DNA from: Oscillospiraceae bacterium
GTDB taxonomy: Bacteria; Bacillota; Clostridia; Oscillospirales; Oscillospiraceae
Assembly (NCBI GenBank): GCA_022804995.1
Contig: JAAWUC010000001.1
Span: forward strand, 1 to 64,000
Length of the DNA: 64,000 bases
Reading direction: 5' to 3'
Shown here: positions 17,374-26,111 of the stretch, in pieces
Numbering within the stretch: the stretch's first letter is position 1
How the letters are laid out: every line of letters starts with the position of its first letter
The notes under the pieces: generated by a model
Told to the model about the DNA's origin: nothing
The model's database searches: none
What the model saw: the letters and a program-made list of their open reading frames with translations, nothing else
Made by a program: the position numbers and the translations under genes

Positions 17374-18126
17374 TTATAGTCTGCCGATATCCGTGGCGGT
17401 CTTGGTGAGCACCTGGTCGTAGATCTTGCTCAGCTGGGCCGCGCTCTGCAAGGCCCGCTGGGAGCTCATCATGAACACCATCTCCTGGACCATGTTGCTG
17501 TTGGAGCGCTCCACCATCTTGTGGTGGATCTTGTAATTCCCGCTGATCGCGGCCCCCTGGCCCACAAAGAGCCCCCGCTCGTTGCGCTCCAGGGCCCCGT
17601 TGTCCTGGAAGGCGTAGATTCCCAGAGTGCCCAGGTAGCTGCTGCCGTTCACGCTGTACAGCGCACCGTCGGGGTCCGCCTTGATCTTGTCCGTGGGCAG
17701 CTGGATGGGCTGGCCCTGGTTATCCAACACCCGGCCCTGGCCGCCCAGACAGAGATAGCCCTCCTCGTCCAGGGTAAAGCTGCCCTGCCGGGTGTAGCCC
17801 ACCTGTCCGTTCAGCTCAATGGCGAAAAAGCCGTCTCCCTCGATGGCGAAGTCCAGGGGCAGCGTGGTCTCCTCCAGGGAGCCCTGGGTGTAGTCGGTGT
17901 AGAGCTCGCTGGGGGCCAGTATGTAGCTCTCCTGTCCCAGCTCCTGGGGGGCCGACTTGTCCTTATTGCCGATCCGGCTCATCAGCACGTTCTGGAAGGT
18001 GCTGTCGGTGTAGCGGTCCGCCTTGTAGCCGGCGGTGGAGACGTTGACCATGTTGTTGGACACGACATCCAGCCGCCTCCCCTGACTGAGCATAGCGGAG
18101 GTGAGTTGATAAAAGCCTTTGACCAT
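17374..18126 (-). CDS. flgF: Flagellar rod protein, FlgF/FlhO family
   Basis: 250 residues with LDVVSNNMVNVSTAGYKAD at the N-terminus, LDFAIEGDGFFAI in the core and SNSNMVQEMVFMMSSQRAL at the C-terminus. Same family as the next gene, 31 nt after the sigma factor gene. Rod component exported by the type III gate. The exact rod position is inferred from gene order. Confidence 0.85.
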   Translation of the reverse strand: MVKGFYQLTSAMLSQGRRLDVVSNNMVNVSTAGYKADRYTDSTFQNVLMSRIGNKDKSAPQELGQESYILAPSELYTDYTQGSLEETTLPLDFAIEGDGFFAIELNGQVGYTRQGSFTLDEEGYLCLGGQGRVLDNQGQPIQLPTDKIKADPDGALYSVNGSSYLGTLGIYAFQDNGALERNERGLFVGQGAAISGNYKIHHKMVERSNSNMVQEMVFMMSSQRALQSAAQLSKIYDQVLTKTATDIGRL

Positions 18127-18157
18127 GAAAACCTGCTCCTCTCTCGACGGCGGGGGC

Positions 18158-18973
18158 CTAGCGCTCCCCGTTCATGTATCGCTTCATATACAGCTTCAGC
18201 TTCTGGATAGCCCGGGAGTGAATCTGGGAGATGCGGGGCTCGCTGACCTCCATCACCTGGGCGATCTCCTTCATGCTGAGGTTTTTCTTATAGTACAAGC
18301 TCACCACCAGCTGCTCGTTCTCCCGCAGGGAGGTGATCCCCTCGGCCAAGGTATCCAGCAGCTCCTGGCGCAGGAGGGAGTCCTCCGGCCTGCTGACGGA
18401 GGCGCTGTCCACCACGTCCACGCCCCCCTGGTCCCGATCCTCGAAGACCGCGTCCAGAGAGAGGATGTTGCACAGAGAGGAGTTGGCCAGATCCTCCTGG
18501 TACTGCTCCGGGGAAACCCCCAGCCGCCCGGCGATCTCCTCGTCGGTGGGATAGCGCCCCAGCTCCGCGTAGAGCTCTGCGCCGGCCTGTTCAATCTCCC
18601 GGGCCTTCCGCCGCACGCTGCGGGGGACCCAGTCCTGCCGGCGGGCCAGGTCGATGACCGCCCCCCGGATGCGCTTGGAGACGAAGGTCTCAAACTTGAT
18701 GCCCTTGTCAGGGTCGAACTTGTCCACGGACCCCACCAAAGCCAGAACGCCCTCGTTGATGATGTCGTCCACCTGGGCAAAGCCGCTGTAGACTCCCCGG
18801 ACCTGGAGGGCGATGGACTTGACAAGGCCCACGTACCGGAGCACCAGGGGCCACTTGAGCTCCTGACATCCGGTGCTCTTGTAGAGCAGCAGCAGGTCCT
18901 CCTTGCTCATCCTGTCCAGCTCGGCCTGGGTATAGCCCAGCTCCACCTCCGCCGCCCGCTGCGCCCCGCTCAT
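18158..18973 (-). CDS. fliA: Flagellar sigma factor sigma-28 (FliA/SigD)
   Basis: 271 residues. Region 2 (DDIINEGVLALVGSVDKFD, FETFVSKRIRGAVIDLAR), region 3 and region 4 (NLSMKEIAQVMEVSEPRIS) are complete. It directs RNA polymerase to late flagellar promoters; sites matching its consensus precede yjfB, fliD and perhaps flgM. Its start overlaps the flhA stop by 4 nt, leaving no room for flhF or flhG. It is expected to be held by FlgM (45788-46096) until the hook is finished. Confidence 0.96.
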   Translation of the reverse strand: MSGAQRAAEVELGYTQAELDRMSKEDLLLLYKSTGCQELKWPLVLRYVGLVKSIALQVRGVYSGFAQVDDIINEGVLALVGSVDKFDPDKGIKFETFVSKRIRGAVIDLARRQDWVPRSVRRKAREIEQAGAELYAELGRYPTDEEIAGRLGVSPEQYQEDLANSSLCNILSLDAVFEDRDQGGVDVVDSASVSRPEDSLLRQELLDTLAEGITSLRENEQLVVSLYYKKNLSMKEIAQVMEVSEPRISQIHSRAIQKLKLYMKRYMNGER

Positions 18974-21069
18974 ACCGCCGCCGCCTTTCTCGGCCCGGTC
19001 TGGGCCAGGGTGACGTTGCCCAGAGACTGGATCTGCACATCACTGGTGATCTCGTTGAAGGAGAGCACATAGAGATTGGGGTAGAACTGGGAAAGCATCC
19101 GGCTCAGATAGATGCGGATGACCTGGCTGGTGAGTACAATGGGGGTTTGGCTGAGATCGTTGAACTTCTTGATGAACTCGGCCAGCTGGGTGACGATCTG
19201 CTGCATGAGGTCGGGACCCATAGCCAGGTAGATGCCCTGCTCGTTTTTGCTCAGGGAGGAGATCACCCGCTTCTCCACCTCCGCGTCCAGGGTGACCACC
19301 CGCAGCTGCCCGTGCTCGCAGAAACGGCGGGTAATGGTGCGGGCCAGAGCGGCGCGGATGTTCTCCGTGACCATATCCAGGTCCTTGGTGGTGGCCATGG
19401 CGTCAATACAGGTCTCCAGAATGGTGCCCAGATCCCGGATGGGAACCCCCTCCTTGAGAAGGCTTCGGAGAATCCGCTCCAAGGCGGCGTAGCTGAGCAG
19501 ATTGGGGATGGCCTCCTCCACCACCTCGGGGGCGGTGCGCTTGAGGTTCTCCACCAGCTGGATCACCTCCGTCCGGCCCAGCAGCTCATGGGCGTGGGTG
19601 CGGATGACCTCGCTCAGGTGGGTCTGCATGACGGACAGGGGGTCAATGACGGTGTAGCCGTAGATCTCCGCCATCTCCTTGTTCTCCGGGAGAATCCACC
19701 GGGAGGGGATGCCGTAGGCCGGCTCCACCGTCTCGATGCCGTCGATCTCGCCGCTGGGATTGGTGGGCTCCAGGGCCAGGTAGTAGTCCACCAGGATCTC
19801 GCCCCGGGCCACCTCCTCGCCCTTGATCTTCACCACATATTGGTTGGTGCCCAGGGCGGAGGAGTCGTGGAAGCGGATGGAGGGAATGACGAAGCCCATA
19901 TCCTGGGCGTACTGCCGGCGGAAGAGGGCGTTGCGGCCGATGAGCTTGCCGCCGCTGCTCTCGTCCACCATGGGGATGAGGCTGTACCCGAACTCCATCT
20001 CAATGGGGTCCACGGTCAGCAGGGTGTAGACATTGTTGATATCCTTGTAGAAGTCCGCCTCGCTGGGCTGGGCCGGAGCCTCCTCCACCGGGGCCGCAAC
20101 GGCCTCGGCGATAGCCTCCGCCTCCTGCCGGTTGAGCCGGCGGAGCATGGTCCAGCCGCCCACGCTGAGCCCCGCGCCCACAATCAGCAGAGGCACATGG
20201 GGCGTTCCGGGGACCAGACCCAGCAGCAGCACGATGACGCCGCCGCTGGTGATGGCCCGGGGCTGGTTGGCGAACTGGGTGATAACGTCCTTGTTCAGAC
20301 TGCCGTCGGACACGGACCGGGTGACGATCATGCCCGTGGCGGTGGAGATCATCACAGCCGGCAGCTGGGAGACCAGCCCGTCACCGATGGTGGCGATGGA
20401 GTAGGTCTGAATGGCGGTGCCGAAGTCCATGCCACCCATGGTGACGCCCAGAATCAGACCGCCGATGATATTGATGGCGGTGATGATCAGGCCCATAATG
20501 GAGTCGCCCTTGACAATCTTGGTGGCGCCGTCCATGGCGCCGTAGAAGTCGGCGTCCTTCTGGATCTTGGCCCGGCGCTCCCGCGCCTGCTGCTCGTCGA
20601 TAAGTCCGGAGCTCAGGTCCGCGTCAATAGCCATCTGCTTACCGGGCATAGCGTCCAGCGTGAAACGGGCCGCCACCTCCGACACGCGCTCCGCGCCCTT
20701 GGTGATGACGATGAACTGTACCAGCACGATGATAAAGAAGATGATAACGCCGAGAACGATGTTTCCCTGGGTGATCAGCTCGCCGAAGGCCTTGATGACC
20801 ATGCTGTCACCGCCGGCCCGGCCCAGAATCTGCCGGGTGGTGGACACGTTCAGTCCCAATCGGAACAGGGTGGTGATCAGCAGCAGGGATGGGAAAATCG
20901 AAAATTCCTGGGCATCCGAGATGGTCATGGTGATCATCAGAATCAGAATCGACAGCGAAATGTTGATGATCAGCAGGATGTCCAGCAGAAACGGGGGAAT
21001 CGGCAGAACAAGAAACAGGACAACGATAACCACCAGAAGTGCTATGCTGTTTTGGAAAATACGCTTCAT
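18970..21069 (-). CDS. flhA: Flagellar export gate protein FlhA
   Basis: 699 residues: about eight membrane helices in residues 1-330, including the conserved loop RFTLDAMPGKQMAIDADL, then a cytoplasmic domain from about 345 that docks chaperone-substrate complexes. It is the major energy-coupling part of the type III export gate. 51 nt after flhB, 4-nt overlap with fliA. Confidence 0.97.
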   Translation of the reverse strand: MKRIFQNSIALLVVIVVLFLVLPIPPFLLDILLIINISLSILILMITMTISDAQEFSIFPSLLLITTLFRLGLNVSTTRQILGRAGGDSMVIKAFGELITQGNIVLGVIIFFIIVLVQFIVITKGAERVSEVAARFTLDAMPGKQMAIDADLSSGLIDEQQARERRAKIQKDADFYGAMDGATKIVKGDSIMGLIITAINIIGGLILGVTMGGMDFGTAIQTYSIATIGDGLVSQLPAVMISTATGMIVTRSVSDGSLNKDVITQFANQPRAITSGGVIVLLLGLVPGTPHVPLLIVGAGLSVGGWTMLRRLNRQEAEAIAEAVAAPVEEAPAQPSEADFYKDINNVYTLLTVDPIEMEFGYSLIPMVDESSGGKLIGRNALFRRQYAQDMGFVIPSIRFHDSSALGTNQYVVKIKGEEVARGEILVDYYLALEPTNPSGEIDGIETVEPAYGIPSRWILPENKEMAEIYGYTVIDPLSVMQTHLSEVIRTHAHELLGRTEVIQLVENLKRTAPEVVEEAIPNLLSYAALERILRSLLKEGVPIRDLGTILETCIDAMATTKDLDMVTENIRAALARTITRRFCEHGQLRVVTLDAEVEKRVISSLSKNEQGIYLAMGPDLMQQIVTQLAEFIKKFNDLSQTPIVLTSQVIRIYLSRMLSQFYPNLYVLSFNEITSDVQIQSLGNVTLAQTGPRKAAAV

Positions 21070-21120
21070 GGGCTCCGTCCTTTCCTGAAATAACGCCCGT
21101 CAGGGCGGGATAGGCGTACT

Positions 21121-22191
21121 TTATGGGGAATCCTTCTGCTGGTCCAGCTTGAGCACGTAGACCAGCACCTCGGCCACAGGGCCGTAGAACTCCTGGGGAA
21201 TCTGGCGGTCCAGGTCCGCATGGGCGTAGAGGGCCCGGGCCAGGGGGACGTTCTCCACCACGGCCACGCCGTTCTCCTCCGCCACCTTGGCGATGCGCTG
21301 GGCCAGCTCATCCACGCCCTTGGCCACCACAACGGGGGCGTCGTCCCGCTCCGGCTTGTAGCGCAGGGCTACGGCGAAGTGGGTGGGGTTTCGGATGACC
21401 ACGTCCGCGCCGGGCACCTGCTGCATCATGCGCTGCTGGGCCCGCCGGCGCTGGATTTCCTTGATCTTTCCCTTGACCTGGGGGTCGCCCTCCAGCTGTT
21501 TATACTCCTCCTTGATCTCCTGTTTGGACATCTTCAGCTGCCGCTCGTAGTCCCACCACTGGTAGAGGTAGTCCGCGAAAGCCAGCACCGTAAAGGCCAC
21601 GGCCACCTGAATAATCAGGGTGATGATATCGTCAAAGAGGATGGCGCAGGACTGCCGCAGCTCCATATCCAGAAACCGGGAGAAGCCCGCGGCCACCTGC
21701 TGGAAGTAGCGGTAAATCAGGTAGAGCAGAATCGTGATTTTCAGAATGCCCTTGAAGGCCTCAATCACGCTGCGCAGGGAGAACAGCCGCTTAAATCCCT
21801 GGAGGGGGTTGAGCCGGCTGAATTTCGGCTTAAGCGACTCGCCCGTGACCAGCATCCTGGTCTGGGCAAAGGTGGCCGCGATGGCCAGCACCGCCGTGAC
21901 GGCAAGAAAGGGGCCCGCCACGATAATCACGGTGACAATACAGCGGGTCAAGTAGGTCCGCAGCAGCTCGGGTACCGGGACATTTTGCAGGTTCGCGACA
22001 TAGCCGAAGGCTGTGGAGAAGAGGTTCCCCGCCTGCTCCACGACGACGCCGCTCATCAGCTGGAGCATCGCCAGTGTGCCCAGGAGGGTGGCCACGGCCA
22101 CCGCGTCCTTGCTCATCATGACGTTGCCCTTTTTTCGTTCGTCTCTTCGCTTTTTTGGTGTTGCTTTTTCGGTCTTGGAATCACCGGCCAC
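21121..22191 (-). CDS. flhB: Flagellar export switch protein FlhB
   Basis: 356 residues, four membrane helices in the first 210, then a cytoplasmic domain with the autocleavage motif NPTH (cut between N and P). Cleavage changes export from rod/hook to filament substrates together with FliK. Basic N-terminus KTEKATPKKRRDERKKG is typical. Confidence 0.97.
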   Translation of the reverse strand: MAGDSKTEKATPKKRRDERKKGNVMMSKDAVAVATLLGTLAMLQLMSGVVVEQAGNLFSTAFGYVANLQNVPVPELLRTYLTRCIVTVIIVAGPFLAVTAVLAIAATFAQTRMLVTGESLKPKFSRLNPLQGFKRLFSLRSVIEAFKGILKITILLYLIYRYFQQVAAGFSRFLDMELRQSCAILFDDIITLIIQVAVAFTVLAFADYLYQWWDYERQLKMSKQEIKEEYKQLEGDPQVKGKIKEIQRRRAQQRMMQQVPGADVVIRNPTHFAVALRYKPERDDAPVVVAKGVDELAQRIAKVAEENGVAVVENVPLARALYAHADLDRQIPQEFYGPVAEVLVYVLKLDQQKDSP

Positions 22192-22233
22192 CGCTCATCC
22201 CCCCTTTGCCGGCCAAAGTCCTCCGCTCCGCCC

Positions 22234-23001
22234 CTATCCCGCCATCATCGGCAGCATGGCGCGCAGCGTCTGAAACATCTGGTTCTCCAGACCCAGGAGG
22301 TATTCGCTGAAGGGCACGAGAAGTATCAGCAGCAGGCCCAGGCCAATGATGACCTTCAGCTCGATGTTGATGGCGAAGACATTGATCTGGGGGATAACCT
22401 TCATCAGAATGCCCATCCCCACCTGGCCCAGCAGCTCCGCCGCCAGAATCGGCATACAGAGCTTTACCGCCAGCACCGTACACTCCACAAATAGCTCCAG
22501 CAGGGACCAGAGGACATCCCGGCCCAGCATCACCTGTCCGAAGGGCACGATTTCGCCGGAGGTGAGCATAATCCGCAGCAGGGTGATATGCCCGTTGGCG
22601 GCGAAGAAGAGCAGGCTCATGAGAACATTGAGCAGGGTGGCGGTTACGGTGGCCGAGGCCTGGCTGCTGGGGTCGTAGGTCCGGCCCATGCTCATGCCCA
22701 TCTGGATATCAATGATCTCGCCGCCCAGCAACGGTACATAGAAAAACAGGTTGACCGCCAGCCCCAGCAGGTATCCCATCCCCAGCTCCCAGATGCAGAG
22801 CACCCCCATCTCCAGCACAGTGCCCACCTCCGGCGGGGCCATGCCGGTCATGGAGTAGGTGGTGAAGGACAGGAGCAGAATGAGGCCGCTTTTGATATAG
22901 GCCGGGATGTTCGACCGCCCAAGCAGGGGGTTAAAGAGGACAAGCCCGCTCATGCGGCTGAGAATCAGCAGCAGCAGGTTCAGTCCTGTCAGGTCCAACA
23001 C
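22234..23001 (-). CDS. fliR: Flagellar export gate protein FliR
   Basis: 255 residues with about six hydrophobic helices, including the conserved GEIIDIQMG and FNPLLGRSNIP-type segments. Builds the FliPQR export pore with fliQ and fliP, which lie immediately upstream. Confidence 0.95.
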   Translation of the reverse strand: MLDLTGLNLLLLILSRMSGLVLFNPLLGRSNIPAYIKSGLILLLSFTTYSMTGMAPPEVGTVLEMGVLCIWELGMGYLLGLAVNLFFYVPLLGGEIIDIQMGMSMGRTYDPSSQASATVTATLLNVLMSLLFFAANGHITLLRIMLTSGEIVPFGQVMLGRDVLWSLLELFVECTVLAVKLCMPILAAELLGQVGMGILMKVIPQINVFAINIELKVIIGLGLLLILLVPFSEYLLGLENQMFQTLRAMLPMMAG

Positions 23002-23011
23002 GCGCCGCCTC

Positions 23012-23272
23012 CTAACTCCCTATCAGCTCAAAGATGCTCCTGCTGAAATCCAGCAGCGTCTCCATCATCCACCCGCCGCCCACAAGCAGCACCAGCACCA
23101 CCACCGTCACCTTGAAGATGAAGGAGAGGGTCTGCTCGTGGATCTGGGTGACGGCCTGGAAGATGGCCAGCAGCACACCCACCGCCATGCTCAGCACCAG
23201 CATGGGCGCGGCGATCTTGATGACCACCCACACGCCGGAGCGGAGGATCTCCGTAACCATTGTGGTATCCAT
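23012..23272 (-). CDS. fliQ: Flagellar export gate protein FliQ
   Basis: 86 residues, two hydrophobic helices separated by FQAVTQIHEQTLSFI, the family motif. Four copies join five FliP and one FliR in the export pore. It lies 10 nt before fliR. Confidence 0.95.
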   Translation of the reverse strand: MDTTMVTEILRSGVWVVIKIAAPMLVLSMAVGVLLAIFQAVTQIHEQTLSFIFKVTVVVLVLLVGGGWMMETLLDFSRSIFELIGS

Positions 23273-23283
23273 AGCCCGCCCCC

Positions 23284-23955
23284 CTACCAGTTAATGCCCC
23301 GGACCAGCGAGGAAAACAGCAGGTGCCAGCCGTCCAGCAGGATAAAGAGCAGAATCTTGAAGGGTGTGGAGATCATCGCCGGCGGGAGCATGATCATACC
23401 CATGCTCATCAGCGTCGAGGAGACGATGATGTCGATGAGCATGAAGGGGATATACAGCAGAAAGCCGATTGCGAAGGCCTCCTTCAGCTCCGAGGTCACA
23501 AAGGCCGGCATAATCACCTGGAGGGGCAGCTCCCCCGCCTCCTCCTCGGTCTCCGGCACCTCCATGTCCAGCATTTCGCAGTAGAGGGCCATGCTGGAAA
23601 TCTCCGTCTGCCGGAGCATGTAGTCCTTGATGGGAACCTGGGCCCGCTGGAAGAACTCCTCCTGGTCGATGGTTCCCTGGGTATAGGGATCGTATGCGTC
23701 CGTCTTAATGCTGTTGAGGGTGGGGGTCATGGTAAACAGCGTCAGAATGAGGGCCATCCCCACCAGCACCGAGTTCGGCGGCGTCTGCTGGGTGCCCATG
23801 GCCGTGCGCAGGAAGGAGAAGGAGACCACATACCGGGTGAAAGAGGTCATCATCACCACCAGCGACGGCAGGAGCGTGATCACCGTCAGCAGCAGCATGA
23901 TATCCAGCGCCTGCACATTACCGCCGTTGACGTTGATAAGCGCGTCCGTTGACAT
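23284..23955 (-). CDS. fliP: Flagellar export gate protein FliP
   Basis: 223 residues. ATG at 23955 has GGAGG 9 nt upstream; the TTG two codons earlier is too close. Hydrophobic helices and the conserved SFTRYVVSFSFLRTAMG, TPPNSVLVGMALILT and AFVTSELKEAFAIGF segments identify it. It forms the pentameric core of the export pore. There is only a short leader before the first helix and no clear cleavable signal peptide. Confidence 0.96.
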   Translation of the reverse strand: MSTDALINVNGGNVQALDIMLLLTVITLLPSLVVMMTSFTRYVVSFSFLRTAMGTQQTPPNSVLVGMALILTLFTMTPTLNSIKTDAYDPYTQGTIDQEEFFQRAQVPIKDYMLRQTEISSMALYCEMLDMEVPETEEEAGELPLQVIMPAFVTSELKEAFAIGFLLYIPFMLIDIIVSSTLMSMGMIMLPPAMISTPFKILLFILLDGWHLLFSSLVRGINW

Positions 23956-23976
23956 GGGCAAAAGCCTCCTCTCCGA

Positions 23977-24345
23977 TCATTTTTTCTCCCGGAACCGCTG
24001 GAGTATCGCGCGGAAATCCGGGGTTATCTTCTCTGCCGCAGCCTCTGAGGGGGGAGGGCTGGTCCACAGCGCCCCCTCCTCCTCCGTCAGCTCGCACAGT
24101 ACAGAGAATCCGGAGGGAGAACAGCCAAGGATAAGAAACCGATCTGCGGCCCGGACCACCAGGATAAAGTGCTCCCTGCCCACGCTCAGGCGCTCCAGCA
24201 CCCGCAGGCGGCCGCCCCCGCCCGGTACGCCCAGGCGCAGGGACAGGCCCGTGCCGGCCCAGCGGGTGACAAGGTAGCACCCGCCCAGGACCAGCACCAT
24301 GACCAGCAGGATGCCCAGCAGGGACAGGACCTCCTGGACGGGCAT
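23977..24345 (-). CDS. fliO: FliO-like export gate assembly protein
   Basis: 122 residues: one N-terminal membrane helix (about 7-28) followed by a small cytoplasmic domain with RLRVLERLSVG...ILVVRAADRFLILG, the FliO/FliZ pattern. FliO helps the FliP ring to assemble. It overlaps the cheY stop by 1 nt and precedes fliP. Confidence 0.85.
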   Translation of the reverse strand: MPVQEVLSLLGILLVMVLVLGGCYLVTRWAGTGLSLRLGVPGGGGRLRVLERLSVGREHFILVVRAADRFLILGCSPSGFSVLCELTEEEGALWTSPPPSEAAAEKITPDFRAILQRFREKK

Positions 24346-24710
24346 CAGGGCTCGCCGACGATGCTGGTGACAGTCTTGAGCACCCGCTCGCCCTTAAAGG
24401 GTTTGACAATAAAGTCCTTCGCGCCGGAGCGGATAGCGTCGATGACCATGGTTTCCTGACCCATGGCGGAGCACATGACCACATTGGCGTTGCTGTCGGC
24501 GGCCCGGATGGCCTTGAGCGCCTCCAGACCGTCCATGTTGGGCATAGTGATGTCCATGAGCACCAGATCCGGCTTAAGGGCGTTGAACTGCTCGACGGCG
24601 TTAGCGCCGTCCACAGCCTCGTGGAGGTCGGTATAACCGGCCTTGCTAAGGGTGTCCTTGATGACCTTCCGCATGAACGCAGCGTCGTCAACTACTAAGA
24701 TTTTAGCCAT
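24345..24710 (-). CDS. cheY: Chemotaxis response regulator CheY
   Basis: 121-residue stand-alone receiver. The acidic pocket ILVVDDAAFMRK, phosphoacceptor in LVLMDITMP, Thr/Ser in VMCSAMGQ and Lys in FIVKPFK are all present. CheY-P binds FliM/FliY at the switch to change rotation. It lies between fliY and fliO, its usual Gram-positive position. Confidence 0.96.
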   Translation of the reverse strand: MAKILVVDDAAFMRKVIKDTLSKAGYTDLHEAVDGANAVEQFNALKPDLVLMDITMPNMDGLEALKAIRAADSNANVVMCSAMGQETMVIDAIRSGAKDFIVKPFKGERVLKTVTSIVGEP

Positions 24711-24765
24711 TGTAATTCACCTTTTCCCTTTACAAATTAAAATATGTGAACGGCAAATGCCAGGT

Positions 24766-26097
24766 TTACAATTTGGTCAGCTCGTTAATGTCCGGTTTCT
24801 GCAAGATCTCCGTAATCCGGATGCCGAAGTTGTCGTCGATAACCACCACGTCGCCCCGGGCCACGCACTGGCCGTTGACCAGCAGATCCACCTGATCGCC
24901 CGCCAGTTTGTCCAGCACCACCAGGGATCCCTTGGAGAAGGAGATGATATCCTGAATCTTCCGCCGGGTGCGGCCAATCTCCACGGCCACCTCCAGGGAC
25001 ACGTTCATAATCAGATCCAGGTTCTGCTTCTGCTCCTGGGAGAGCCGGGCCTCCTCGTCCAGCTGCTGCATTTTCGCCGGCTGGGCGTTGATGACCTTGG
25101 GATCCGGCCCCTGGGGAATCTGCCCCTGCGGCGGGTACATGTAGTAGGGGGGGTAGGGCGGATAGGGATAGGGGTAATTCCCCTCCTGGCCCGGCTGGGA
25201 CGGATAGGGCGGGGGATAGCCGGCAGGCGCCTGAGGCGGCACGCCGGGCTGTGCCGGCGCCGGACCGGGCGCGGCTGCGGCCGGTCCCGCCGGCGTGGGG
25301 GCCGGCGCCGCCGGCGCAGGTGTGGGCGCAGGAGCCGGAGCCGCGTCTCCACCGCCGCTCAGCAGCCGCTCAATCTCCTCCTGGCTGAGGACGCCTCCTC
25401 CACCGCCTCCACCGGAGGCCTCCGGCGCGGGGGCCGGTGCAGGCGCGGGAGCCGGGGCCGCGGGGGCCGGCGCGGGCGCGGATTCCGCAGCCTCGCCGTC
25501 CAGGTCCAAGCCGAAGCCTGCCACCAACTCCTTCACCAGGTCCACGCTCATCACGTTCATGAATTCGCTCTCGACAATGCCCTCGATGTTCAGCTTGAAG
25601 CTGACCACCACCACGGGCCCCGTCTGCACAGGGAAGTGCTCCTGCTTGACCTTATCCAGGTCGTCCATCTCGAAGGACTCGGGGGTGGAGATGTTCACCA
25701 TCCGCCCCAGGAAGTCGGACATGGCCGTGGCGGCCGCGCCCATCATCTGGTTCATGACCTCGCAGACGACGCTGACGCTCAGCTCGTCCAGCTGAAAGTC
25801 CTCATCAGCAGTCTCCGTGCCCAGCAGGATATCCACGATAGCCTTCACGTCGCTGCGCTTGAGCATCATGATGTTGCTGCCCTCCAGGCCGCAGACATAC
25901 TTGATCTCCACGCCCACCGCAGGCTCGATCTCCCCTAAGACGAAGTCCTCCGCGTTGACGACCTTAACGGTGGGCGTGGTGATGTCCACCCGGTGATCGA
26001 GCATATTGGAGACCGCCGTCGCGGAGGAGCCGAGGCTGATGTTCATGATCTCTCCGATGGCGTCGATCACCATCGGGCTGAAAATATTCTCTCCCAT
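24766..26097 (-). CDS. fliY: Flagellar switch and CheY-P phosphatase FliY
   Basis: 443 residues. N-terminal CheC-like domain (1-195) with both phosphatase sites complete: D12-x3-E16-x2-N19 and a second SVVCEVMN site, each followed by Pro 23 residues after the Asn. A Pro/Ala/Tyr-rich linker (about 200-345, many PAPAP and YPPY units) joins a C-terminal SPOA/FliN domain (about 365-443) that builds the C-ring. No CheY-binding peptide like that of FliM was noticed. 14 nt after fliM. Confidence 0.95.
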   Translation of the reverse strand: MGENIFSPMVIDAIGEIMNISLGSSATAVSNMLDHRVDITTPTVKVVNAEDFVLGEIEPAVGVEIKYVCGLEGSNIMMLKRSDVKAIVDILLGTETADEDFQLDELSVSVVCEVMNQMMGAAATAMSDFLGRMVNISTPESFEMDDLDKVKQEHFPVQTGPVVVVSFKLNIEGIVESEFMNVMSVDLVKELVAGFGLDLDGEAAESAPAPAPAAPAPAPAPAPAPEASGGGGGGGVLSQEEIERLLSGGGDAAPAPAPTPAPAAPAPTPAGPAAAAPGPAPAQPGVPPQAPAGYPPPYPSQPGQEGNYPYPYPPYPPYYMYPPQGQIPQGPDPKVINAQPAKMQQLDEEARLSQEQKQNLDLIMNVSLEVAVEIGRTRRKIQDIISFSKGSLVVLDKLAGDQVDLLVNGQCVARGDVVVIDDNFGIRITEILQKPDINELTKL

Positions 26098-26111
26098 CCA
26101 GATACGCTCCT

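Noticed and set aside
19147-21093. Long open frame (648 codons) antisense to flhA, and similar ones opposite fliD, cheV/EAL-HDOD, the GTPase gene and metG
   Set aside because: Low-complexity Gly/His/Leu/Gln-rich translations caused by GC-biased third positions of the real genes; no ribosome sites, no domain resemblance.
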